Assembly: GCF_019203965.1 (NCBI RefSeq)
Contig: NZ_CP076448.1
Span: forward strand, 2,371,001 to 2,435,000
Reading direction: 5' to 3'
Source of the DNA: Elioraea tepida
GTDB taxonomy: Bacteria; Pseudomonadota; Alphaproteobacteria; Acetobacterales; Acetobacteraceae
Length of the DNA: 64,000 nucleotides
Shown here: in pieces, positions 1 to 8,590 of the stretch
Layout of the letters: each line of letters begins with the position of its first letter
Numbering within the stretch: position 1 is the stretch's first letter
Program-made: the position numbers and the translations under genes
Notes under the pieces: model-generated
Told to the model about the DNA's origin: nothing
The model's database searches: none
What the model saw: only the letters and a program-made list of their open reading frames with translations

Positions 1-1
1 C

Positions 2-1072
2 TCGGCCGGCATCACCGACCGGATCTTCAACTTCGCCATCGCCTCGATCGGCTGGGCGAAGGGGGGGCTCGGGCATGTGAACGTGTTCGCCTCCGTGATC
101 TTCGCCGGCATGTCGGGAACGGCGGTGGCGGATGCGGGGGGCTTGGGCACGATCGAGATCAAGGCGATGCGGGACAACAAGTATCCCGACCATTTCGCGA
201 TCGGCATCACCGCCGCCTCCTCGGTGATCGGGCCGATCATCCCGCCTTCGCTTCCGCTCGTGATCTACGGCGTGATGGCCAATGCCTCGATCGGCCAGCT
301 CTTCGCCGCCGGCATTCTCCCCGGGCTCCTGATCGCGCTCGTGCTGTTCCTCTGGGTGGCGATCGAGGCGCGCGTCAGGGGCTATCCGCGCGATGCGCAT
401 TTCACCTGGGTGAGGCTCGCGCGCTCCACTTGGCGCGCGCTCCTGCCGCTGATGACGCCGGTGATCCTGATCGGCGGCATGAAGTCGGGCGTCTTCACGC
501 CGACGGAAGCCGCGATCGCGGCCACGGCCTATGCGCTCCTCCTTGGCCTCGCCGTCTATCGCAGCCTCGGCTGGAACCGGCTCGTGCGCGTCTCGATGGA
601 CACGATCGAGACCACCTCAATCGTGCTCGTGATCGTCGCCGGCGCCTCGATCTTCGGCTGGCTCGTCACCACGACCCGGATCAGCGAGCAGATGGCCGAG
701 GCGGTCCTGTCGGTGACTGAGAACCGCGCGCTCGTGCTCCTGCTCGTCAACCTGGTGCTGCTCGTCGTCGGCTGCTTCATGGAGACGATCGCGGCGATCA
801 CCATCCTCGTGCCGGTGCTGCTGCCGCTGGTGACGAAGGTGGGCGTCGATCCGGTGCATTTCGGCATCATCATGACGCTCAACCTTGTCATCGGGCTGCT
901 CACGCCGCCGGTCGGGATGGTGCTCTACATCCTGGCCCGGATCGCTGAGCGGAGTTTCGAGTACGTGACGAAGTCGGTGCTCCCGTTCCTCGTGCCGCTC
1001 TTCGTCGCGCTCGCGATCGTCACCTACTGGCCAAGCTTCGTTCTCTACCTGCCGACGGTGCTCTACCGCTGA
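2..1072 (+). CDS. TRAP transporter large permease, DctM-like (5' truncated)
   Basis: This is the large membrane subunit of a tripartite ATP-independent periplasmic transporter, which imports organic acids such as C4-dicarboxylates using an ion gradient and a periplasmic binding protein. The reading frame is open to the left edge, so the true start lies outside the window; a GTG at 77 is internal. The visible 356 residues have the DctM signatures: the segment GMSGTAVADAGGLG, the IGPIIPPSLP motif, and the repeat-related GLLTPPVGMVLY near the C-terminus, separated by many hydrophobic segments. Its partner subunits (DctP, DctQ) would lie upstream. It stops 236 bp before the DUF1028 gene, so it probably closes its own operon. 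Confidence 0.93.
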   Translation, partial: SAGITDRIFNFAIASIGWAKGGLGHVNVFASVIFAGMSGTAVADAGGLGTIEIKAMRDNKYPDHFAIGITAASSVIGPIIPPSLPLVIYGVMANASIGQLFAAGILPGLLIALVLFLWVAIEARVRGYPRDAHFTWVRLARSTWRALLPLMTPVILIGGMKSGVFTPTEAAIAATAYALLLGLAVYRSLGWNRLVRVSMDTIETTSIVLVIVAGASIFGWLVTTTRISEQMAEAVLSVTENRALVLLLVNLVLLVVGCFMETIAAITILVPVLLPLVTKVGVDPVHFGIIMTLNLVIGLLTPPVGMVLYILARIAERSFEYVTKSVLPFLVPLFVALAIVTYWPSFVLYLPTVLYR

Positions 1073-1308
1073 GGCGGACGGCACGGGAGCGCGCGACCGC
1101 CGTGATCCACCGCAAGGCCCGGCCTGAGCGGAGGGAGGCACAGCGGCTGGCGCCGCAGCTTCTCGGCCTCAGCCCCTCGTTCCGGGGAAACAGACTCGCG
1201 GGCGCAGCAGGGATGCGCCCGCGGCGCGCTTCTGGCACGATGCGTGCTTGCCTCGGTCCTGGTGCCCGTGGTGCTCTGTGCCTCGTGGCGTGATCGGGAA
1301 GGGACGGC

Positions 1309-2052
1309 ATGACCTGGTCGATCCTCGCGCGCGATCCTTGCGACGGAACGCTCGGCGTGGCCGTGGCGACGCGGTTCTTCGCCGTCGGCGCTCTCTGTCC
1401 CCATGTCGAGGGCCGCGTCGCCGCGCTCTCCACCCAGGCGCTGATGAACCCGATGTATGCGATCGAGGGGCTCGCCGCTCTGCGGCAGGGTGCCCCCGCT
1501 CCCGAGGTGGTGGCTGCTCTCACCGCAACCGATCCGGGCCGGGCGTTCCGCCAGCTGCACATTCTCGATGCAGAGGGGCGGATCGGTCAGCACACGGGCG
1601 AGAGCTGCGTCCCATGGGCAGGGCATACGACAGGGAAGGACTGCTCGGTGGCCGGCAACATGCTCGCGGGCGAGGAGGTCATCCTCGCGACGGCGCGCGC
1701 CTACGAGGCAGCGGCGGCCGAGCGCCTGCCGATGGCGGAGCGGCTTCTGCGCGCGCTCGAGGCGGGCGAGGTGGCGGGCGGTGACGCGCGTGGGCGGCAG
1801 AGCGCGGCGCTGAAGGTCGCAAGTCGAGACCCCTATGCCGACCTCGACCTCCGGGTGGACGACCACGCCGACCCGATCCCGGAACTGCGCCGGCTCTGGC
1901 GACGGTCGCGCGCGCGCTACGCCGTCTATCGCCGCTTCCTCGCCGGCCCCGGCCATCCGGGCGTGTTCGACCGGGCGGTGATCAACGCTGCCATCGCCGT
2001 CGAGGGAACGCCCGACGACGACATCCCCGGCTCTGCGGGCACTGCCGCATGA
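1309..2052 (+). CDS. DUF1028 family Ntn-hydrolase-like protein
   Basis: The 247-residue protein begins MTWSILARDP and continues with LGVAVATRFFAVG, the N-terminal pattern of the DUF1028 family, which has an Ntn-hydrolase-type fold and is often encoded with peptide transporters. A second conserved block, CSVAGNMLAG, lies near residue 110. The ATG is preceded by a purine-rich GGGAAGGGA. It overlaps the following ABC ATPase by four bases (ATGA), so it is probably translationally coupled to the peptide transporter. A peptidase or amidohydrolase role on imported peptides is an inference from family and context; the substrate is unknown. Confidence 0.88.
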   Translation: MTWSILARDPCDGTLGVAVATRFFAVGALCPHVEGRVAALSTQALMNPMYAIEGLAALRQGAPAPEVVAALTATDPGRAFRQLHILDAEGRIGQHTGESCVPWAGHTTGKDCSVAGNMLAGEEVILATARAYEAAAAERLPMAERLLRALEAGEVAGGDARGRQSAALKVASRDPYADLDLRVDDHADPIPELRRLWRRSRARYAVYRRFLAGPGHPGVFDRAVINAAIAVEGTPDDDIPGSAGTAA

Positions 2053-3035
2053 CCGCCCCGCTCCTTGCCGTCTCCGACCTCGGCGTCGGCTTCGCGACCG
2101 ACCGGGGCGTCGTCGAGGTGATCGAGGGCCTGTCCTTCTCCGTCGCTGCGGGGCGGACGCTTGCGATCGTGGGCGAGTCGGGCTGCGGCAAGAGCGTCAC
2201 CTCGCTCGCCCTGATGCGCCTGTTGCCGCCGAACGCGCGGGTGCGCGGCCGCGCGGTCTTCGACGGCATCGACCTCTTCGCGGCCTCCGAGGCGGAGATG
2301 CGCGCTTTGCGCGGCGGCGCGATCGCGATGATCTTCCAGGAGCCGATGACGAGCCTCAACCCCGCCTTCACGGTGGGTGACCAGATCGCCGAGGCGATCC
2401 GCCTGCATCGTGCGGTCGGCGAGCGCGAGGCGCGGGAGGAGGCGGTGGCGATGCTCGCGCGCGTGCGCATCCCCGATGCGCGGGCGCGGGCGCGCGACTG
2501 GCCGCATCGCCTCTCGGGCGGCATGCGGCAGCGGGTGATGATCGCGATGGCGATGGCCTGCCGGCCGAAGCTCCTGATCGCCGACGAGCCGACGACCGCG
2601 CTCGATGTGACGATCCAGGCGCAGATCCTCGAGCTGATGCGCGAGATGGCGGCCGAAAGCGGCACCGCCATCATCCTGATCACGCACGATCTCGGCGTGG
2701 TCGCCGAGATGGCCGACGAGGTGCTCGTGATGTACGCGGGCCGTGCTGCCGAGTGGGCGCCGGCGCGCACCCTGTTCGCCGCGCCGCAGCATCCCTACAC
2801 GGTCGGGCTGATGGGCGCGATCCCGCGCCTCGACGAGGAGCGGTCGCGGCTTGCGACGATCGAGGGATCGGTGCCGAGCCCCACCGCCTGGCCGCCCGGC
2901 TGCCGCTTCGAACCGCGCTGCCCCTTCGCGGTCGCGCGCTGCCGGGAGGAGGCGCCGGCGCTCGCCCAGCTCGGCGAGAACCATGCGGCAGCCTGCTGGC
3001 AGGCGCCGCTCGACCGCTTCGCCGAGGCGGCATGA
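2049..3035 (+). CDS. Peptide ABC transporter ATP-binding protein, DppD/OppD type
   Basis: This cytoplasmic ATPase powers a dipeptide/oligopeptide importer. It has 328 residues with Walker A GESGCGKS (about 43-50), a Q-loop at FQEPMTSLNP, the signature LSGGMRQR, Walker B LLIADEPTTALD and the switch histidine in LITHDLGV. The cysteine-rich C-terminal oligopeptide-transporter extension (PPGCRFEPRCPFA and following) distinguishes DppD/OppD-type ATPases from generic ones. It overlaps DUF1028 by four bases upstream and the second ATPase by four bases (ATGA) downstream. The symbol dppD would be plausible, but the substrate is not shown. Confidence 0.94.
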   Translation: MTAPLLAVSDLGVGFATDRGVVEVIEGLSFSVAAGRTLAIVGESGCGKSVTSLALMRLLPPNARVRGRAVFDGIDLFAASEAEMRALRGGAIAMIFQEPMTSLNPAFTVGDQIAEAIRLHRAVGEREAREEAVAMLARVRIPDARARARDWPHRLSGGMRQRVMIAMAMACRPKLLIADEPTTALDVTIQAQILELMREMAAESGTAIILITHDLGVVAEMADEVLVMYAGRAAEWAPARTLFAAPQHPYTVGLMGAIPRLDEERSRLATIEGSVPSPTAWPPGCRFEPRCPFAVARCREEAPALAQLGENHAAACWQAPLDRFAEAA

Positions 3036-4123
3036 GCGCGCTTCTCGAGGCGCGCGGACTCGTCAAGCACTTCCCCGTCGCCGGCGGCTTGCTCGGCCGG
3101 AAGGGCGGGGCGGTGCGCGCGGTCGACGGAATCGACATCAGCCTGCGCGCGGGCGAGACGCTCGCGCTTGTCGGCGAATCCGGCTGCGGCAAATCGACCG
3201 CCGCGCGGCTCGTGCTTCGGCTGATCGAGCCGGATCGGGGAACGATCCGCTTCGCGGGCGAGGATCTCACCGCGATGGACGAAGCGCGGCTTCGCGCCGC
3301 GCGCCGGCACATGCAGCTGATCTTCCAGGACCCGTTCGGCTCGCTCAACCCGCGCATGACCGCGGGCGAGATCATCGCGGAGCCGATCCGGCTGCACCGG
3401 CTGCGCGAGCGCGGGGCGGTGGCCGAGCGCGTGGCGGAGCTCCTCTCTCTCGTCGGCCTCCGCCCGGAACATGCGGGGCGCTACCCGCACGAGTTCTCGG
3501 GCGGGCAGCGCCAGCGCATCGGGATTGCGCGCGCTCTCGCCTGCGAGCCGAAGCTGCTCGTCGGCGACGAGCCGGTCTCGGCGCTCGACGTCTCGATCCA
3601 GGCGCAGGTGATCAACCTGCTCGGTGAGCTGCTCGCCCGGTTCGGCCTCGCCTTCCTCCTCATCGCGCACGACCTTGCCGTGGTCCGCCACATCGCCGAC
3701 CGGGTGGCGGTGATGTATCTCGGCAGGATCGTCGAGACGGGGCCGAAACGGGCCGTGTTCGCTACCCCGCGCCACCCCTATACTCGTGGCCTGCTTGCCG
3801 CCGTGCCGCGACCCGACCCGGCAGCGCGGCGCGCCTCCGCCCTCGTCCCCGGCGACCCGCCCTCGCCGCGCACCCCGCCGCCAGGCTGCCGCTTCCACCC
3901 GCGCTGCGCCTTCGCCGACGCGCGCTGCCGAACCGAAGACCCCGCTCTCGCCGACCCAGGTGACGGGCACGACGTCGCCTGCCACCATTGGCGATCGTTG
4001 CCGCCCTTCGCGGCGGCGGCCTCCGAGCCGGCGGGCAGGGCGCGCCTGCGGCGCCTCTCCGCCTGGTTCGGCGGTGCAGGACGAACCGGCACCGAAACGG
4101 ATTCTCCACGCCTGGGAGGGTGA
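3032..4123 (+). CDS. Peptide ABC transporter ATP-binding protein, DppF/OppF type
   Basis: This is the second ATPase of the same importer, working as a heterodimer with the preceding protein. The start is the ATG at 3032, which overlaps the upstream stop as ATGA, giving 363 residues. Motifs are Walker A GESGCGKST, FQDPFGSLNPRM, signature FSGGQRQRIGIARAL, Walker B VGDEPVSALDVS and IAHDLAVV. The oligopeptide-transporter C-terminal domain (PPGCRFHPRCAFA) follows. A tail of about 40 residues after CHHW is low in complexity and lies just upstream of the binding-protein gene, whose ribosome-binding site it contains. Confidence 0.94.
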   Translation: MSALLEARGLVKHFPVAGGLLGRKGGAVRAVDGIDISLRAGETLALVGESGCGKSTAARLVLRLIEPDRGTIRFAGEDLTAMDEARLRAARRHMQLIFQDPFGSLNPRMTAGEIIAEPIRLHRLRERGAVAERVAELLSLVGLRPEHAGRYPHEFSGGQRQRIGIARALACEPKLLVGDEPVSALDVSIQAQVINLLGELLARFGLAFLLIAHDLAVVRHIADRVAVMYLGRIVETGPKRAVFATPRHPYTRGLLAAVPRPDPAARRASALVPGDPPSPRTPPPGCRFHPRCAFADARCRTEDPALADPGDGHDVACHHWRSLPPFAAAASEPAGRARLRRLSAWFGGAGRTGTETDSPRLGG

Positions 4124-4125
4124 CT

Positions 4126-5643
4126 ATGATGTTCCGCAAGACGCTTCTCGCCGCCGCGGCCCTCGTCGCCGCTCTCGCCGCGTCGCCCGCGCCAGCGCAG
4201 ACCCTGCGCATCGGGCTTGCCGAGGACCCCGACATCCTCGACCCCACGCTCGCGCGCACCTTCGTCGGGCGGATCGTGTTCGCCTCGCTCTGCGACAAGC
4301 TGTTCGACATCGACAAGGACCTCAGGATCGTCCCGCAGCTCGCCACCGGCTTCACCTGGGACGACCCGAAGACGCTCACGCTCACGATCCGCCAGGGCGT
4401 GAAGTTCCACGACGGCGAGACGATGGACGCCGAAGCGGTGCGCTATTCGCTCACCCGGCACCTGACCATGCAGGGAAGCTTCCGCCGCGGCGAGATCAAC
4501 TCGATGGAGAGCGTCGAGGTGGTCAACCCGACCACGGTGCGGATCAGGCTCAAGGAGCCCTTCGCGCCCTTCCTCGCGCAGCTGACCGACCGCGCCGGCA
4601 TGATCGTGAGCCCGAAGGCGGCGGAGGCGGCGGGGCCGCAGTTCGGCACGCGGCCGGTCTGCGCCGGCCCGTTCCGCTTCGTCGAGCGTGTGGCGCAGGA
4701 CCGGATTGTGGTCGAGCGCTTCCCCGACTACTGGGACGCCGGCCGGATCCACCTCCAGCGCATCGTCTACCAGCCGATCCCCGACAGCACGGTGCGGCTC
4801 GCCAACCTCCAGGCCGGCTCGCTCGAACTGATCGAGCGCGTCAGCCCCAATGACGTTCCGGCCGTGCAGCGGAATGCCCGCCTCCGCCTTTCGATGTCCG
4901 ACGAGCTCGGCTACCAGGGCATCACGATCAATGTCGGCAACGGGCCGCGGGCGCAGACGCCGCTCGGCCAGAACGCCAAGGTCCGCCAGGCCTTCGATCT
5001 TGCGATCGACCGCGCGACGATCATCCAGGTCGTCTACAACGGCATGTTCACGCCGACAGCCCAAGCCGTGCCGCCCTCCTCGCCCTTCCACGTGCGGTCG
5101 CTCACGCCGCCGACCCGTGACGTCGCGCGCGCCCGCGCTCTGCTCCGCGAGGCCGGGGTGCAGACGCCGGTTCGGATCGTGCTGACGGTTCCGAACGCTC
5201 CCGATGCGCGGCAGGTGGGGGAGGTGATCCAGGCGATGGCGGCGGAAGCCGGCTTCGAGATCTCGATCAACGCGATGGAGTTCGCCTCCTCGCTCCAGGC
5301 GGCCGCCCGCGGCGACTTCGAGGCCTACTACATCGGCTGGTCCGGCCGCACCGACCCCGACGGCAATCTCTGGAGCTTCATCCACTCGCGCGGGCCGCAG
5401 AACGACGGCAGGTACAGCAACGCCGAGGTCGACCGCCTGCTCGACGCCGCCCGGGTCGAGAGCGACCCCGAGAAGCGCATCGCCCTCTACGAGCAGATGT
5501 ACCGGATCGCCGTGGTTGAGGACCGCTCACGCCTCTATCTCTGGCACCGCAAGAACATCGTCGCGCACACGGCGCGGCTTTCGGGCTTCGTCGCCGTGCC
5601 CGACGGGCTGATCCGGGTGCGGGACCTGAGGCTCGCCAACTAG
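4126..5643 (+). CDS. Peptide ABC transporter substrate-binding protein (SBP family 5)
   Basis: This periplasmic solute-binding protein delivers peptides or similar ligands to the permease. It starts at 4126, two bases after the upstream stop, behind a GGGAGGG ribosome-binding site. A signal peptide with a long alanine-rich core ends at APAQ near residue 25. The mature part shows SBP_bac_5 features: LRIGLAEDPDILDPTLART at the N-terminus, the LTIRQGVKFHDGE block, and the YYIGWSGRTDPDGN segment near the C-terminus. Its length of 505 residues is normal for the family. The ligand cannot be read from the sequence; the adjacent DUF1028 protein makes peptides or amide compounds likely. Confidence 0.94.
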   Translation: MMFRKTLLAAAALVAALAASPAPAQTLRIGLAEDPDILDPTLARTFVGRIVFASLCDKLFDIDKDLRIVPQLATGFTWDDPKTLTLTIRQGVKFHDGETMDAEAVRYSLTRHLTMQGSFRRGEINSMESVEVVNPTTVRIRLKEPFAPFLAQLTDRAGMIVSPKAAEAAGPQFGTRPVCAGPFRFVERVAQDRIVVERFPDYWDAGRIHLQRIVYQPIPDSTVRLANLQAGSLELIERVSPNDVPAVQRNARLRLSMSDELGYQGITINVGNGPRAQTPLGQNAKVRQAFDLAIDRATIIQVVYNGMFTPTAQAVPPSSPFHVRSLTPPTRDVARARALLREAGVQTPVRIVLTVPNAPDARQVGEVIQAMAAEAGFEISINAMEFASSLQAAARGDFEAYYIGWSGRTDPDGNLWSFIHSRGPQNDGRYSNAEVDRLLDAARVESDPEKRIALYEQMYRIAVVEDRSRLYLWHRKNIVAHTARLSGFVAVPDGLIRVRDLRLAN

Positions 5644-5682
5644 CGCCGGCGAGGGGGGAGGCGGGGAGGGAAGGGCGTTCTG

Positions 5683-6630
5683 GTGCTCGGCTTCCTCGCG
5701 CGCAGGGTGGGGCAGACCATCCCCACCCTTCTCTTCGTCTCCGTCCTGATCTTCGGGCTGCAGCAGCTGATGCCCGGAGATCCTGCCCTCGTCCTCGCCG
5801 GGGAGGAGCGCGGCGACCCTGCGGTCCTCGCCCAGATCCGCGCCGAGCTCAATCTCGACAAGCCGCTTCCCGTACAATACGCGCTCTGGCTCCAGGGCGT
5901 GCTCACGGGCGATCTCGGCTACTCGTGGCGTATCCGCGAGCCGATCGCCGCCGTGATCGCGCAGAAACTGCCCGTGACGCTTCAGCTCGGGCTGATGGCA
6001 TTCGTGATCGCCCTTCTGATCGGCATTCCAATGGGCATCCTCTCGGCGGTGCGGAAGGACACGCCGCTTGACTGGAGCGCGAACGCGGTCGGGCTCGCGG
6101 GCCTTTCCCTGCCGAACTTCTGGCTCGGCATCATGCTGATCCTCCTGTTCTCGGTGGAGCTCGGCTGGCTGCCGCCCTCAGGCTATGTGCCGCTCTCGGA
6201 GGACTGGCGGCAGAGCCTCGCCACCACGATCATGCCCGCCTTCGTTCTCGGCTCCGGGATCGCAGCGGTGTTCATGCGCCACATGCGCTCGGCGATGCTG
6301 CAGGCCTTGGCGGAGGACTATGTGCGCACCGCCCGCGCCAAGGGGTTGGCGGAGCGTGTCGTCGTGCTCAAGCACGCGCTTCGTAACGCGCTCGTGCCTG
6401 TGGTGACGCTCGGCGCGCTCGAGCTCGGCACGCTGCTGTCCGGCGCGGTTCTCACCGAGCAGGTGTTCAGCATCCCGGGCTTCGGCAAGCTGATCGTCGA
6501 TGCCGTATTCAATCGCGACTATCCGGTCGTGCAGGGCGTGGTGCTCGTCACCGCGGTCCTCTACGTGCTGCTCAACCTCGTCGCCGATGTGCTCTACGTT
6601 CTGATCAACCCTCGGCTGAGGCATGCCTGA
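5683..6630 (+). CDS. Peptide ABC transporter permease, DppB type
   Basis: This inner-membrane permease forms half of the translocation channel. The 315-residue protein starts with GTG at 5683 behind a GGGAGGGAAGGG tract. It opens with LARRVGQTIPTL followed by a transmembrane segment and MPGDPA, typical of DppB. The cytoplasmic EAA-type loop reads YVRTARAKGLAERVVVLKHALRN with P and G positions conserved, and the C-terminus ends INPRLR. It overlaps the next permease gene by eight bases. Confidence 0.94.
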   Translation: MLGFLARRVGQTIPTLLFVSVLIFGLQQLMPGDPALVLAGEERGDPAVLAQIRAELNLDKPLPVQYALWLQGVLTGDLGYSWRIREPIAAVIAQKLPVTLQLGLMAFVIALLIGIPMGILSAVRKDTPLDWSANAVGLAGLSLPNFWLGIMLILLFSVELGWLPPSGYVPLSEDWRQSLATTIMPAFVLGSGIAAVFMRHMRSAMLQALAEDYVRTARAKGLAERVVVLKHALRNALVPVVTLGALELGTLLSGAVLTEQVFSIPGFGKLIVDAVFNRDYPVVQGVVLVTAVLYVLLNLVADVLYVLINPRLRHA

Positions 6631-7507
6631 CGCAGCGGTGATGCCCCCTCGCCTCGCCACGCTGCGCGGCGAGAGCCCGGCGCGGCGCGCGTTGCGGCGC
6701 CTCGTCCGCCACCGCGCCGCGATGGTCGGGCTTGTGGTGGTGGTCGTCTTCGTCGCTGTCGCGGTGTTCGCCCCGCTCGTTTCGCCCTATGACCCCGCGC
6801 GCACCAACTGGGCGTCGATCCGCCGGCCGCCGTCGTCCTCGTTCTGGTTCGGCACCGACGAGAACGGCCGTGACATCCTCTCGCGGATCATCTGGGGAGC
6901 GCGGGCGAGCCTGCTCGCTGGCGTGATCTCGGTCGGGATCGCGCTCGCCGTCGGGGTGCCGATCGGGCTTGCCGCCGGCTTCCTCGGCGGCTGGGTCGAT
7001 GCCCTGATCTCGCGGCTTGCGGATGCGATGCTCGCCTGCCCGTTTCTGATTCTTGCGATCGCGCTTGCGGCCTTCCTCGGCCCCTCGCTCGAGAACGCGA
7101 TGATCGCGATCGGCGTCTCGGCGGCGCCGATCTTCATCCGGCTCGCTCGCGGCGCGACATTGGCCGCGAAGGTGGAGGATTATGTCGAGGCGGCGCGCGG
7201 CTTGGGCAATCCGCGCTGGCGGATCGCGCTTCGTCACATCCTGCCCAACATCGTCCCGCCCTTGCTCGTGCAGGCCACGCTCACGATCGCCTCAGCGATC
7301 ATCGCCGAGGCTTCGCTTTCCTTCCTGGGCCTGGGCCAGCAGCCGCCGGCGCCCTCCTGGGGAAGCATGCTCAACACGGCGCAGCGCTTCATCGAGCAGG
7401 CGCCGTGGATGGCGATCTTCCCCGGGCTTTCGATCTTCGTCGTCGTGCTCGGGTTCAACCTGCTCGGGGACGGGCTGCGCGACGCGCTCGACCCGCGCCA
7501 GCGGTAA
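6623..7507 (+). CDS. Peptide ABC transporter permease, DppC type
   Basis: This is the second inner-membrane permease of the importer, 294 residues. It has the DppC-type N-terminus (RRLVRHRAAMVGL before the first transmembrane helix, then APLVSPYDP), the FGTDENGRDILSRIIWG motif, and an EAA-type loop at YVEAARGLGNPRWRIALRHILPN in which the G and P positions are kept. It ends GDGLRDALDPRQ, as is common in the family. The start ATG lies inside the end of the DppB gene. It is the last gene of the DUF1028-DppD-DppF-SBP-DppB-DppC operon and ends with TAA. Confidence 0.94.
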   Translation: MPDAAVMPPRLATLRGESPARRALRRLVRHRAAMVGLVVVVVFVAVAVFAPLVSPYDPARTNWASIRRPPSSSFWFGTDENGRDILSRIIWGARASLLAGVISVGIALAVGVPIGLAAGFLGGWVDALISRLADAMLACPFLILAIALAAFLGPSLENAMIAIGVSAAPIFIRLARGATLAAKVEDYVEAARGLGNPRWRIALRHILPNIVPPLLVQATLTIASAIIAEASLSFLGLGQQPPAPSWGSMLNTAQRFIEQAPWMAIFPGLSIFVVVLGFNLLGDGLRDALDPRQR

Positions 7508-7531
7508 GGACGGGGGCGAGCCGGGGCAGCC

Positions 7532-7786
7532 TCAGCCAGTCCTGGCGGGCTCGGGGTCGCGACGCTTCAGCCGGCCGCTCTCAACGAGCTGCTGCACGAG
7601 CCTGGGCAGGCTCTCGGAGAGCTGGGCGAGGCTTTCGATCGGCATCGCCACGGTGAAGGCAGGCGCGGGTTTGGGCGGGTTTTTCGGGTTGGCGACATCC
7701 GCCTCGAGCACGTGGAAGCGTATCCGTGCCGTCGTCCCGACGATGCTGATGTCGGTCACGCCATCTGCGTAAAGCGGAGAGGACAT
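7532..7786 (-). CDS. Small conserved-looking protein of unknown function
   Basis: The 84-residue protein starts at the ATG at 7786; a GTG one codon upstream is also possible. It has a beta-rich N-terminal part (VTDISIVGTTARIRFHVL) and an amphipathic helix with SLAQLSESLPRLVQQLVE, then a basic, proline-containing end. No signal peptide or membrane segment is visible. I do not recognise the family. The gene converges on the peptide transporter with a 24-bp gap and has codon use like its neighbours, which supports a real gene. Confidence 0.6.
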   Translation of the reverse strand: MSSPLYADGVTDISIVGTTARIRFHVLEADVANPKNPPKPAPAFTVAMPIESLAQLSESLPRLVQQLVESGRLKRRDPEPARTG

Positions 7787-7953
7787 CACCCGTGTTCCGT
7801 CCCGATCGTTCGGCCATGAGCGGAGCCGCGTGGACGGTAGCGGCTGACAGGACGGGCGGAAAGAGGCGGGAGGGCCACAGCAGAGGGCAGCGGGGACCGC
7901 GGCTCTCTCCGGTCCCCGCCCCGTTCCGGCACCGTCGCGCGGACGATGGCGAA

Positions 7954-8337
7954 CTACTTCAGCGTCTCGAGATAGGCGATGAGATTGGCGCGCTGTTCAG
8001 GATTGCGGATGCCGGCAAACGCCATCGACCCGCGCGGGACCAGCGATTTCGGGTTCTCGAGATACTTATCGAGGTTCTCCCGTGTCCACACCAGCCCGCC
8101 CTGGGCAAGTTCCTGCATGTTCGCGGAGTAGCGGAAGCCCTCGCGCTTGCCCGCGGGGCTGCCGACGATGCCCCAGAGATTTGGCCCCACGCCGTTCCGG
8201 CCGCCCTTGTCAACCGTGTGGCAGGCGCGGCACTGCGCGAAGACGCGCTGTCCGGCCGCCGCATCCTCCGCCGACGCGGGCAGAGCCTGCCAAAGGAGCG
8301 CGGCTGCGGCCAGCATCGGAACACCGAGTCGCGACAT
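7954..8337 (-). CDS. Class I c-type cytochrome (cytochrome c2/c550-like)
   Basis: This is an exported soluble electron carrier. The 127-residue precursor starts at the ATG at 8337, behind AGGGGAG; an upstream in-frame start would add ten residues ahead of the signal peptide and is less likely. The signal peptide ends at ASA near residue 23. One haem-binding site, CRACH, sits at residues 36-40, followed by VGPNLWGIVG, and the probable axial methionine is M105 in RGSMAFAG. The C-terminal helix LIAYLETLK is typical of class I cytochromes. The redox partner is not identified; no oxidase or dehydrogenase gene is adjacent. Confidence 0.94.
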   Translation of the reverse strand: MSRLGVPMLAAAALLWQALPASAEDAAAGQRVFAQCRACHTVDKGGRNGVGPNLWGIVGSPAGKREGFRYSANMQELAQGGLVWTRENLDKYLENPKSLVPRGSMAFAGIRNPEQRANLIAYLETLK

Positions 8338-8590
8338 GTCGTCTCCCCTTGCTGGTGTGGATTTCAATCACCCTCCGGCAATATTGCGACGCTTTTCGGC
8401 TTGGCAATGGCGGAGTGACCGGCTGACACCGCTCATCGGGGCAGCGGCGACCAAGCCGGGGTCTCCCACGCCGGCGGGACCTGTCCTATCCTCCAAAACG
8501 CTGGCGCCGGGATCGTCGGGCACGGCGGCGCGGGTCGGCGGCGCAACGGGCGCTGCCGCGGAACGAGGCGAGGAAAGCGCGATCCAGGCG

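Noticed and set aside
1073-1308. Short frame 1102-1293 before the DUF1028 gene
   Set aside because: No ribosome-binding site, arginine-rich shadow composition and no recognisable fold.
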